Shown: positions 24,811-37,200 of the stretch, one piece after another
Numbering within the stretch: the stretch's first letter is position 1
How the letters are laid out: each line of letters opens with the position of its first letter
Notes under the pieces: model-generated
The model's database searches: none
The model's input: only the letters and a program-made list of their open reading frames with translations
Told to the model about the DNA's origin: nothing
Made by a program: the position numbers and the translations under genes
NCBI GenBank assembly: GCA_961205875.1
Contig: OY540819.1
Span: forward strand, 8,558,501-8,622,500
Direction: 5' to 3'
DNA: 64,000 nucleotides
Origin: Sialis fuliginosa
Taxonomy: Eukaryota > Arthropoda > Insecta > Megaloptera > Sialidae

Positions 24811-26158
24811 ATGTGGAAACTGTGTATTTTGTATTTTTTAATTAATTCTACAAGAAATGTTTTCTCGACTGAAACGATTTCAAACAATAAACTAAAAAGT
24901 GATAAAGAAATAAACGGTGCTCCGTATTTTTCTCGATCAAAAGATTTAAACAATTAAGTTTTTATTACTAACATCTCGCCATGAAATATTAAATATCAGC
25001 TTAATAAATAAAACAAAGACTACGTTACCTATTTCTAACTTAAGGAACGTAATCTCTTTAGATTATGATATAAAAAATAATTGCATATATTGGGGAGATA
25101 CAATAAAATCACGAATAGGTCGTAAATGCTTATCAAACAGATATACAAAATCTGAAATCTTATTGGTTCCTCATAATGCAGGTAACTTAGAATCAATAGC
25201 TCTGGACTGGATATCAAATGTACTCTATTTCATCAATACAAGACAAAGAAGGATACAAATAATTCGTACTGATACAAAAGAACTTCAACGAATGCTAACA
25301 ACAATTTTAGGACCGAAATATCTTTTTAAACCGAGAGCACTTGCAATTCATCCAATGGCTGGTTACTTATTTTGGGTTGATTGGTCAGAAGAAGAGCCAT
25401 CAGTAAGTAGAGCTAATGTCGATGGAACAAATGTAAAACGTTTGTTTGTGACACCTGTTGTGAAATGGCCTAATGGCATTGCTATTGATTTTACAACTGA
25501 AAGAATATATTGGGTTGATTCTAATTTAGATTATATAGCCAGTTCAAATTTAGAAGGAGAAAAATTGAAAAAAATAATTGAGAATAATGATAGGGTGAAA
25601 CATCCTTATGCAATTTCTGTATTGAATGATGAAATAATTTGGAACGATTGGGATAAGAGAACAATACTTTCTGCTAATAAAGATTATGGTACACCTATTG
25701 AAGTGATTGAACCTCATATATATACAATATATATAAAAGCGATAAGCTATGATGAATCACAAAAAGGTACCAATCCATGTGCAAGTTTACCTTGTTCACA
25801 TATTTGCCTAGGTGCACCTAACAATACTTATGTATGTATCTGTCCAGATGGTATGACACTGATAAACGGTAATTGCACTTGTCCAAACTCTGATAATTAT
25901 GACTGCGCTACTTATCGTACATGTTCCGAGCAAGAGTTTGCGTGCAACAATGGTTTATGTATATTTTCAGACTGGAGATGCGACGGTGTAAAAGATTGTG
26001 ATGACATTAACTCAGACGAACTAGGATGTATAGCTACATGTGGTGATATGTTTACTTGCAATAATGGAAAATGTATTTTGCATAGATATGTATGCGATGG
26101 AGATAATGATTGTGAAGATAATACTGATGAACAAAATTGTAGCAAAAAAGTACATTAA
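24811..26158 (+). CDS. LDL-receptor-like protein: YWTD propeller, EGF-like and two LDLa modules (gene or remnant)
   Basis: An open frame without an ATG at its head runs from about 24950 to the stop at 26156-26158 (about 402 codons). It begins KFLLLTSRHEILNIS (first propeller strand) and contains YWTD-type blades (NNCIYWGDTIKSRIG, GYLFWVDWSEEEPS, RIYWVDSNLDYIASSNLEG, IWNDWDKRTI). Next come an EGF-like module (NPCASLPCSHICLGAP) and two LDLa modules (ACNNGLCIFSDWRCDGVKDC and TCNNGKCILHRYVCDGDNDC), both with the Asp/Glu calcium ligands. Just upstream, ATG at 24811 starts a signal-peptide-like sequence, MWKLCILYFLINSTRNVFS, in another frame that stops at 24955. Either a very short intron or a frameshift separates the two. 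No transmembrane segment follows the last LDLa; the chain ends CSKKVH. The modules belong to the LDLR/LRP/SorLA superfamily. It looks like a small secreted receptor fragment or a decaying partial duplicate. Confidence 0.7.
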
Positions 26159-26893
26159 ATATCTAACCATTATGTTTGTATGTTTTTCTCACAGGTTTTT
26201 CTATTGTCTTAAAATCCTATATTTATAATTTCAAAAAAAATAAAGTACGTATTATCAACTTATTGTTAGTGTATTGTATTGCATATTAAAAAAATATACA
26301 TAATACATATTCAAATTATGTACATATGTACATTTAACGGAAGTACCGGCTGTACAGTTTCTAGATCATAAACTTCTATAAGTGTATGTTCTAGATTAAC
26401 TGTCCACCATAGATAAGTGCGTGCAGAGGCAGCCTTGCCGCTCGGCCGTGCAAAACAAGCGTGCGAGAGAGAAAGCGCAAATAAGTTTACATTCTTTCTC
26501 TCTCGCTCCGCGTGCTGAATTCGGCGAGCAAAAGAGAAAGGTTGTAAACTTATTTGCGCTTTCTCTCTCGCACGCTTGTTCGCACGGCGGACGGAAAGGC
26601 TGCCTCTAGTAGATCCGACGTTAGTACATTGCAACGATTGCATCGATTGCATCTCTCTCTGACAAGTACAGTTAAATTATGTCTATGCCTGTCGGCCTGT
26701 CTATCAAACAGTCCACTGGATGATAGAGTTATAGTTAGCCATTCGGGCCGGTAATTATTGGCGGTTAAAAACTGTTTAGTTTTCTGCACGTTTTCTGTTA
26801 TAGTCTATGTTTGTTTTTATTTCGAATTTAAGACAGATGCGTTTTAAAATAAATTAATGAAATTTATCATCTGATTAATTAAGTATTTTTATA
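26159..26893. promoter_or_regulatory. NDC80 upstream region containing a fold-back element
   Basis: The interval holds the 3' end of the LDLR-like gene (AATAAA near 26240), a fold-back repeat at 26424-26607, and about 290 bp of sequence leading to the NDC80 ATG at 26894. The NDC80 transcription start must lie in or close to the repeat or after it. Confidence 0.5.
26424..26607. mobile_element. Fold-back element upstream of NDC80
   Basis: The arms 26424-26490 and 26544-26607 are inverted copies, about 66 bp each, with only a few mismatches. The outermost part is AGAGGCAGCCTT and the inner part GCGAGAGAGAAAGCGCAAA. The loop itself has a weaker inner inverted repeat (CTTTCTCTCTCG against GCAAAAGAGAAAG). 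It is GC-richer than its surroundings. No clear target duplication is visible. Confidence 0.75.
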
Positions 26894-29800
26894 ATGAAGA
26901 AAATGTCAACAGGAATACGTTCATCTGTTAATATACAAGGGCGTTCTAGCCAAACGTATGTATGATTTTAAGTTTCGTATTTAGAAAATATATAAAAATA
27001 ATTATATTTTTTAATAAGTTAGTCATTATTAGTGTATAAAAAAGCATATGACGACAATACTTTTAGAAAAGAATAGAATATTATGGAGTATACTAATACT
27101 GCATGATAGTTTTAAACTTTGGGGTGCTTTGGGGTAAAACAACAAAATCCAACAAGAAACACATCAAGGCCAACATAATGGACAACAATCAGTTATGTCA
27201 GGATTTAACATGTCCCATGATATCAATTTTAAGATATCGATTTTAGACAATTAATAATTGATAAAATTTACTTAATTCATATTTTAAATTCTGATAATTT
27301 GGGACCAATCTCGCCTAAGGGACTTAATCTTTACCGCAATAAACTGTTATTATACATTTTACTCCTATTGTACTTGCAAGAGGATAATTAACAAGTACTA
27401 ATTTTAATTATAGTAATGGATCTACAAGAATACCCAGATTAAGTCGTACGAAAAATTCAATGGATCGTGGTGGTATAGAAAATGGAAAAATTCCTAAACC
27501 ATTACAACGATCAAAAAGCAATTTGGGCATTGGATCTTTTGTTAGTATATTTAAAATTCATATTCAAGTAATGTCAGTAATAACATTCAAATTTTTAAAT
27601 TTTTTAGACACCGATACGTAGTTCTCGGGCAGCAAGTACTGGACGAGTATCAAGTAAAATTGGATCTGCTCAAAAACAACCACACGTGACTTATTTAGAA
27701 AATTTATTTCGTAACAAAAGTACTATAAAAGATACAAGGCCGTTAACAGATAAACAATATTTATCTTCACAATTAACTAAGGTGCAGTTCTTAATTTTTG
27801 TCAATAGCCATATATTTTAAAGTTTGTAATTAACAGGTTGACTGCCAAGAATAAAACACAAAAAATGTCTCAGATGCCAAGTAGAAAATAATTATTAAAA
27901 TCATATTCTCAATTAGTTCTATTGTTTTTTTTTTTATTTATCAAAATCGATATGCCATGGCGGTCATATACGACTGCCATGGCATATCGAACATTTTATA
28001 CAGCGGTCGTATACGACCGCCATGGCAGCCAACCTGTTAAAAATATTTCTTATTTTTAAATAATTGTTAATTTTTATTTAATAATTAGGTACAAAATTAT
28101 CTGCAAACACTTCCTGGTGGATCAGATATCTTAAACAGTGGTACAAATTTACGACCGCTTACAACTAATATGTTTGTTCAAGCGTGTAATTTATTACTGA
28201 AAGAACTAGATCCGGTGTATAATATTACGATGGCAAATTATGTAGAAGAATTACCTGCTGTAATGTCAAAGTTAAGATATCCTACTACGATTTCTAAGTC
28301 TCTCATGGTTTCAGGTAATATTTTAACATTTTGTTAGAGCTGGCCTTGTTCAGAAGCTAAAACAATTAAGTCCATTTGACAAATGAAAAAATTAATGCAT
28401 AAACATATGTTGTTTCAGCCAATATACCGAGAAATTGGCCTAACGTACTTGGAATTTTGGCATGGCTTGTTGACACTGTAGAAATCTGTAATGTGCCTAT
28501 TGAGACAGTGTTAGAAGAAAACAGTGAAATTGGTGGGCAATATAGGGTAGGTAATAAATACTGAAAGCACTGACTGTTGTATTTTAAGGACAAATAACCG
28601 AATATCAAATATAAATATAATTTATATAATATTTCCTCTGTTTTGAAATAGTTGTTACATTTATAATCTTTTTAGAGTTCTGTAAGAAACCTTGTTAATC
28701 TCACTTTGTTGTCCTTCTGTATGTATGTAATGGTCACAGCAGAATCTTTCGTAAATTATATAAGCTAAGTAATGACCCCCAGACATAGATGAAAATATTT
28801 AGATATAAGAAAAAAAAAACATTTTTATACCAAGGCATGTGAGGTGCCAAATTTAGATCTCAATGAGTAGAATTTGAGCCTAATTTAATTTCTTCCTAGA
28901 CCCCCCCCTCACACACCTTCCTCCATTCTTTAAATAAATATTAGTTTTTATTTATTTATGAACTTATGTTTTAGATGGTAAATTTAGGTGTGCAGTGCTT
29001 TAAGCTATGGATGAATGAAGAAAATTATACTCCTTTAATTGATGAATATTTTAATAATGGTAAATTACTTATAAATAAATAAATGAAATAATATTTTTAA
29101 TCATCAATTCTATTTTAGATTTGGAAGGAATTGGCTCTGAAATTAATGAAAGTAAAAAAAAAATTGAAGAATTGTCTGAAAAGCGAGCAGAACTTTTAAA
29201 AAAGAGCGCTGATAGGGACGTAAGTTAATTAAGTTGAAAAATATTTATGTTTTTATTATTTGTTGTCTTGTTTTCTCTAGAATTTAAAAACAAAAATGAA
29301 TGAACAAGAAAATTCTTTTACAACATCTAATAAACGGATAAAGGAATTGCAAGATCTATATCAACGTTCTACACAAAATATAGCCAACATAAAAAATGAT
29401 ATTGTTGTAGTTAGTAAGTATTTTTAGTATTTGTATTTCGGTTGCAGTTTTAACAGTAATGTAATTATTGAACCGTTGAGAAATCAATCAATAATTCGGT
29501 AATTAATTATTATATTTTTATTATTTATTTGTTTATTGCTATAAATTTAATATTTTATTAATAACAGGAAAGTCTGAAAATGAATATAAGAAAACAATAC
29601 AAAATTTGAGAGAACGTGTTGCAAAACAACCAGCCAATTCAAAGGAAAGAGATGTATTGAAATTGGAGTGTGAAGATATAGAGAGAAGAATTTCTCATAA
29701 ACAAGATATACTCGATCAACTAATTAATCAAAATAAGGATTTAGCTGAGAAAATAAAAGAAAAGAAAGAAACTGTATGTATTTCTATAATAATTATTTTT

Positions 29801-32115
29801 TTGTCCTGTAACATTTAATTTTTATAAACTATTTATAATACATACACATATATTATTTTTTAAATTTATATTGTTGATAAATGTTATGTTGCTTCCTCAT
29901 CATATTGGAAGGATAGGGGAAGCTATGTGATCATTTTTGAAAGCAGATCAAAATTAGTTTTTTTAATGAATTTTGATAAAGAATTTGACTTTATTGTGTA
30001 TTTATTTGGTCCTTTTTAAGAATTTGTCCCATTCCCACAGTTAATGTTCAATTATTTTATGTTGTTGAAAAGCATAAGTATTTTTACTATTTTCTAATTA
30101 TGGTGTATGCTATTATTTTCAGCTGGATGATTTTGTGAAAAAGTATAACAAAGATGTACTGTTGTATTCTACCGACCACCCTGAATTTGCAGGGTTCGTA
30201 TTGCCTTGTCTTACAGTGGAACACGACAGTGTGTTGAAGGTAAATATTATTTAAATTAACAGTTTTAAATTTTTAACTATCTAATCTAAAATAAATAAAA
30301 ATGATATTTGCCGACTTTGGTAATTAAATTGATTAAATAAAGAGTTACTTGTTTTATAAGAAACATAAATTCATGAGAATTACAAAAAAGAAGCCCGTCA
30401 ATCACAAAAACAGTAAACTTTGCTCTTATAGCGGCCATAACTGGTGCCAGTACCTTATTAATGTTTTGATTTAGTTAATAAGAATAAAGTGGTGAGTGAT
30501 GAAAAGTATTGGATAAATGTATTTCACCTTGTTTAATTGTGTTTTTTCAGTACGCAATAATCTATTTTTATTTTATATTATATCTGTGTTTATATTTTAC
30601 AGGTGATTGATGATATGATGAATATGATGCAAGATATGAAAAATAGTAAAACTGAGTTGCTGGCAAGCCAGACAAAGAAGCTTGTAGAAATGAAAGATGA
30701 AATCAAAAAGGTAAATAATATTAATATAATATTCAAATGTAGGATTATTGTATTTTAACTGCCAATCTTTTTAATTAATAAAAAAAACAGCAACAATATT
30801 TTAACTTATTTAACAGATTTTGGCATATGTTCACAAGAAAGTACAAAAAAAAGTCTACAATTAAAAAAAAAAAATTACCCTACGATGTTTTCTCATTAAA
30901 TGGCAAGCTTTTCTGTGAAAATCTTTCTTTATATTTCAATTTTCAATCAATATAAGTATTTTAAAATATTTAATTTTTAATTAATTACCTAAATGACAGT
31001 TGTATACTGTGACATCATGGAAATATTGGAAACAAAACATGACTTGATAAAGTTTTTTTTTAGTCTTTTGTTAAATCTTTGAAAATTATCTAACTGTTGG
31101 TGAAAACCACATTGAAATCGGCTCAGTTTTGTGAAACTAATTACAAATTATGTATATTGTTTTTTATATTTGTAGAAAGATGAAAACTGTTTCCGAGTTG
31201 GGTCACAATTGAATAAATTAAAAGTGAAATTGGTTTCATCAATTGAAGAAGAGAAAAAATACAATAAATTATTAGAGAATGTAAGTTGTAGTACTTTATT
31301 TTGTTTAAACTAATATTCTTAATATAAAATATGTGTATTGTAGATGAAAAAAGATTATGAAATGAAATTAGAGGAGTGCGAAGAAAAATTAAGATTAGCA
31401 CAGAATTTCACAAATAAAGAAGATATGAAAAAATTAGAAAACAGTGCTGCTGAAGCAGAGGAAAAGTAAGTGAAATGAAACATGTTTTTTTTAATTTGTA
31501 TAAGTTGAATTTGTTAAATATTTCAGGGCTAAAGAATTCAAAGAGAGTGTTAAAGCATACACTTTAGAGATTCGTCAGAAATTAAAAGATGAATATGCAA
31601 AAATTACATCTTACATGGAGCAAATAAAAGTGAGTATATTTATTACTTGTATATTATTTTCATCAACTGCCATTTAACGCCATGTTTTACAACTGAACTT
31701 TAAAATTTCGTTTCTTAAAAATGAGTTGGTCAAAAACTCTGAAATTTCAGTATTTCATTTATTTTGAATGTTTAAACAATTATAAGAAATTTCAATTTAT
31801 TCTTACTGGTTTGACATAACTTCTCAATCTCCTTAAGTCTGTATTAAAAGGGGATTAAGATGATCCAGATTAATTGTTTGGTGAGAAATGTAATTTCTGT
31901 CCTTCACGTGTTATGCAAAAAATTCATATAATCGGCTATTTTTTCTTTTAAAATTATCTATTTTGTACAATCGAGATAGTCAAGGTTCTATTGTAGTTAT
32001 TTTATAAATTATGTAAAAATTAAAAATGTATTATTGTTTTTTGCAGGCACTCACAGAAAAAACTATGAATGAAATTATAGAAAGTAACAAAAAATTGAAA
32101 GATTACTCGATATAA
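26894..32115 (+). CDS. NDC80: Kinetochore protein NDC80
   Basis: Fifteen coding exons: 26894-26955, 27418-27540, 27608-27781, 28089-28314, 28419-28546, 28975-29059, 29119-29219, 29281-29413, 29568-29773, 30123-30239, 30603-30710, 31176-31280, 31344-31465, 31527-31629, 32047-32115. The N-terminus is basic and Ser/Arg-rich (RSSRAASTGRVSSK), the tail that binds microtubules and is an Aurora B target in this family. Next is the calponin-homology head (IKDTRPLTDKQYLSSQL, TISKSLMVSANIPRNWPNVL, LAWLVDTVEI). The rest is long coiled coil (LEGIGSEINESKKKIEELSE onward) to SNKKLKDYSI. NDC80 is the microtubule-binding subunit of the NDC80 complex at the outer kinetochore. All exon phases join in frame. 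Length, about 620 codons, matches the family. Introns carry a piggyBac-like MITE and a truncated family-A MITE. Confidence 0.94.
27834..28036. mobile_element. piggyBac-like MITE in an NDC80 intron, TTAA-flanked
   Basis: TTAA flanks the element at 27830-27833 and 28037-28040. The ends are CAGGTTGACTGCCAAG and the inverse of CAGGTTGGCTGCCATG. TTAA duplications with TGACTGCC-type ends are typical of piggyBac-derived MITEs. Inside, CGATATGCCATGGC and its inverse form a hairpin around 27948-27990, followed by further GTATACGAC palindromes. Length is 203 bp; no coding sequence. Confidence 0.8.
30304..30455. mobile_element. TA-flanked MITE family A, truncated copy in an NDC80 intron
   Basis: The right-hand part (GACTTTGGTAATTAAATTGA through CTGGTGCCAGTACCT) is the same as the right third of the element at 39909-40339, ending at TA (30456-30457). 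The left part is missing, so this is a partial copy. Confidence 0.7.
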
Positions 32116-34235
32116 TTAATTAGTTAAATAATTTGTCTGTTTTCTATTTTTTTTTATTTCCAAAAAATAATTATGATTTTCGGTCACTTCTGTTTTAATG
32201 AGACTGCATCCGATTTTCACACAATTTTATAAATCAATTGTGTAAATTTTTAATATTTGAGAAGAGTAATAAAATTTACACTACCCATTATATTCTATTC
32301 AATATAGATGTATGTGTCAATTTTTATTAACTTTGTCTATTTCATTTTCAATGTAATTTAAAGTCAATGTAAAAATGAATGCATACAAATTTTATTAATT
32401 AAATGCTTAATAATTTAGATCCAGTTTAGATAAAGCAGTGCTTTATTAATTTTTTAAAATATAATATGTTTGTATTTTTCTATTATTAATTAATAATATT
32501 TTTTAATTTGTAAATTAGTTCGTATATTGTAATTTTTGTTGGAAGTATGGGAGATAGTTAATCTGCCATTGTTTAAATGTACATACATTAAGTGATATTT
32601 GCTTTATTTAAATATAAATAAATAATTTTTATATGAGAAGATGTTTTTTAATTATTTTTGTATATAAGTATTATTTAATAGTACATCTCAGGACTGCAAA
32701 GATTTGTTTCATGATTCTACATGTATGATGTGGTTTACGAAACTAAATTTCAATAAAATTGTTGAATACCATTTTATATAAAACAAAAAACAATTCATTT
32801 AAAATATATTTTATTTAGTACTTATTTATTTTAACAAATATTTTATATAAAAGAATTATTATTTTATTCAATAGTTAATACATATATCATCTATATTTAT
32901 AATATTACTAAATAATATGTAAAATACAAATAAAAACTTAAGTCTTTTAGTTACGTATTACTACATTAAATGTGAATATAAAGTATATTATATATACAAA
33001 TATAAAAATTATATGCACAATTTCTATACACCTTTTAATTGAATAATAATAACAGTTAAAATATATATTTAAAATAATATATAATAAGGCACATGATAAT
33101 GATTTATTCTATTATAATCTACTACATATGTTTTAAAGATTACTTTTTGTAATATTAAAATTATCATCGATATATAGTCTTTAACACGTCACATGTAACG
33201 AGACCAACAGTGCTGTTCTATTTCAAGAAGCACAAAGTACTGAAAAGCAGGTAGTACGTACTTTCAGTAGATAATAATACTAAATAACATTAAATATATA
33301 TTTAACATACCGTTTTGACTCTAAACAAACATATTTCAGTTGGCTCATCTTGTATTATAAAACAAATCAGATATAGTTTGTTGAGGATATATTTATGTAC
33401 ATTTTACTATTTTACATCAATGTTGAATGAAGATGATCGGAAATTCAAAACAATTGTCTTATTAGAGCGTGTCAGACATAACGTAAAAACTAAGATGTTT
33501 TTATATTAATAAGTAGTCTGATCACCGTCGTTGCCTCACAACTTCCACTAAAACTCAATAGCCCCAAACATACAACTTTACTGGGTCCACAGGAGAATTT
33601 TACATGGCAGGGGTAGATCAAGTTATTCTTGGTACCTAAAGAGAGGCTTCATCGGAAATACTGCGTTCTTCTAATTGCTATGTTTTTTTTATCATTAAAG
33701 ACGTTTTCTAGCAAAGGTAGAAAATTAACTGAGTTATAATCGCTTTCCAAACATAAGTGTTCCCTGACATATAAGACTATGGATCATGATACACAATAAC
33801 CAATGCTAGTCCGTATATGAAATTGTTACCAAAATTTAAGGCAGTCATCTTTTCTTAAATGTCACTTTTGACATTTCCATGATTATTATCCCAAAGGCGT
33901 CAGTTGAAAATTTATAATATGCAAATATGCTTTATATGAGAGATGATAGTTCCAAAATTTGTCCTTCATCTTTCCTTGTCTAAGGACTTTATGGTCAAAA
34001 GAATCGTGTCTTGGTAATATTTATATAAAATAAAAATTAGTATTGTAGTCTCCAAGTAAACCTGAACTTTTATGTAGAAACAAAAACACCTTATAAGTAT
34101 GTCAATAGTTCTAAAATTAAGTATTTTTGCATTAATAATATAAATTACTATAAAAGGTATTTATTTCTGTAATTTATAATTTTTTTTGACATTTTCATTT
34201 ATCGTGAATATTTTGCATAAGTGTAAAATATAACA
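32116..34235. other. Spacer between NDC80 and the ABCG gene, convergent 3' ends
   Basis: The region is mostly AT-rich (32116-33180) with several AATAAA signals for NDC80. A partial family-C MITE lies at 33765-33990. No gene is supported. Confidence 0.5.
33765..33990. mobile_element. MITE family C (TTAGACAAGGAAAGAT ends), partial copy
   Basis: It shares blocks with the two copies near 56 kb: GACTATGGAT at one end; GGCGTCAGTTGAAAATTTAT and TTGCATATT-type sequence in the middle; TGTCCTTCATCTTTCCTTGT at the other. Several internal blocks are missing. Confidence 0.65.
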
Positions 34236-37200
34236 TTATGGCCTATTTGGGTCTCCTCGTCCTTTTTTATACAACATATTATCTTTTCGTGATCTACAAC
34301 AGCCAATTAAAAACCCAAAGCAAGTAATAATGAAGCATATTACATAAAATACAACAAATGATACTGGAGAATACGGATAATTCCCTTTAGTGAAGTCTTC
34401 TACATTATAATAACCAAAATTCAAAAGTGCTTGTGTTCCATTTGGAGGTGGACATGGTAGTTGTACAATTATGTCTTGATGTTGAATCTAAAATTAAATT
34501 AAATTAAATACGTTGCTAATTTATAATAATCACTTAAACTAAAAATATACACCTTATATACACACGTGCCAAGGGACATTGTTTTATAGTGTATACTTTT
34601 AGTTTAAGTGACTAAGAAACCACAGTAAATATAAATACTTACTTGTTTATTTCTACATAGTAAGTTAGCAGAACTACTTGCAATAGCTTCGGTAGAATAT
34701 TCTTTATGTAATAATAAAGGTAACAGCCATTTTGTTGGACTTATATATTCTAGCCAGTCTGTATAAATGGTCAAGTCATTGAAATGTATCGTAAATCCAG
34801 AAACGATAAACATAGCTGTTAAAATAACACCAGCAATGATAGCACCTAAATTGTAATGAGGTATAGTGTACACAAATACTGTCAAAAATATCTGGACGCA
34901 GCATAAATAGAGTAACATGTAACCTGTAAAATAATGTTGCAAATGCGTTAGTTTTATGATTAAAATATATAATTATTTTTTGCCTTACCTCCGTAAAAAT
35001 AAAATCCATTAAAATTTGTGGGTCCTTGCATGTATAAACCAGACATTGTATAGCTTGGAATTATATACGTTAACCAAACGAGGATTGATGGAATAAGATT
35101 GAAAATAATCTGAAATTTAAACAAACTTATAAGAAAGATGTTTTTTCTGTGAGAAATCAATTTACTTTAACAAATGCAGATCTTACCTTAGTAAAAATAT
35201 AAATGAAACGGCTGTACAATCCATCTACGATATCACGTTCAATATATTTTCTGTTTCTCCGTACTTCTGATATAGTAAGAACTATCAGCAGTGGCCAAAT
35301 GCATACACACATGACAGTATAATGGAATCCGATTCTATCATTCAACGTTAACTGAGGATCTGTACTTGGGACATCCCAAAATATAGCTCCAATAATTAAT
35401 GATAACGACGCTGCCAAAATGATATGCGATATCCAATTCAGAAATGATACAGGTTGAGTGTAAATTAACGATTTTCTAATAAAATAAAAATAAAAATGAA
35501 TTATAAATAAATGCAGACAAAAAAATATACTTACAAAAATAGAATATAGACTTGTTTGAAACAATTTGCTCTTTTTACTGTTAACGGTAAGCTAGTTGGA
35601 GGACCTGGATCACTAAGTGGTTCTTGTTTTCGTCTAAATATATCTGCCAATTGTTCGATTCTTTGCGATGACTCTAGCATTGCCTCGGCAGATAAATCAT
35701 CTAATGTTACTAAATCCACTAAAAGGAAAAATAATACAATTACACAACAAATCTTGGATTAAAAATCTAGCCATTTAGAAGCTTGGTTATCTACTATCAT
35801 TATAAATTATCTTGTGTTGGCTTATTTATTAATATTATTACTAATATCTTACAATAATAATCTGAGGGATTTTTAAATGAAGGACACGGGTATTCAACCA
35901 GTGCAAAATATGGCAGCATATCACGTCTACGTCCACTGAACATTACACGTCCTGCAGACATCAGTAAAACTCTTGAAAGCATTGTGAATATTTCATATGT
36001 TGGTGGATGGAGAGTTAAGATAACAATACGACCTAAGAATACGATAATTATTTAGTCAAAAGTATTTATAAAAGCGTTTGATTTGTTTAATTAATACCTA
36101 TTGCATTTCCACTTCCTCCATTTGCCCATTGCCGTAAATATTCAACTAAAAAGAATGTATCAAATATGTCAAGTCCTTTTGTTGGTTGATCTAATAATAC
36201 AATGTCAGTATCCAGTAATAAATGGCAAGCAACATTTAATCTTCTTTTTTCTGATGTATTTATGTTACTAATTTTTGTGCTCCGGACTTGTTCTAAACCC
36301 AAGTCTTCTATTAAAACATTTATCTAAAACAGTATCAAACAAGTTAAGTAAATACATGCATTTACAGTTTAAATTTAAATATATTTGTATAAGTACGTAC
36401 TCTATCTGCAGCGTCTATTTTCAAATGACCAAGTTTGTCTGTTGGCTTTTTTAAATCGTAATGAAATCGTAACATTTGTTGAACGGTGAGATCTTCACAT
36501 AAATGAGAATCCGCTTGTACAAACGCAACCCTAGACTTGAGCACTCGTTTTGAGATATTTTGTCCGTTTAATAAAATATCACCAGCTACGTGGCCACGAA
36601 CTCCAGCTAATACATTGAGAAGACCAGTCCCTTCAAGTTCTATAAATAATAATAATACAAATTAATGTTATATTGATAGTTTAACACATAAATATGAAAC
36701 CAAATGAATAAGTTTTTTGTTAATTTTGACAAATTTTTAATATTTCAAATAATAAATGTAATACTAACCAGAAGTTGCCATCACAGCCATGACTTCACCT
36801 CCTCTAACTTCAAATGAAACATTTTGTAGTAATAACATCCGTTTATCTATAGGTGAAGCAATTTCTAATGATCGTACCTATAAGTTTAAAAAAAAATTGA
36901 ACATATTGCAATTGAAAAGAAAAACAGTAAAGTTGTATTGTATTATACCTGTAAATGAGGGTACATAAAACTAGAACCTAAATCTTCTTGCTCTTGCGCA
37001 AGATAATCACTACGAATTATTGAGGGTGACATTCGACTTCTTCTAGATTGCGCTATTGACATATGGCTCTCGGCTTTGGACATTGGTCTTCTAATTTGAC
37101 TAGGTGTTAACAGAACACTACAAGTATTAAAACATGTGAATATAACTGAAGTTATTTGTTTAAATAAATAATAAATTACCTGTCATGACCAAATTCTGCT

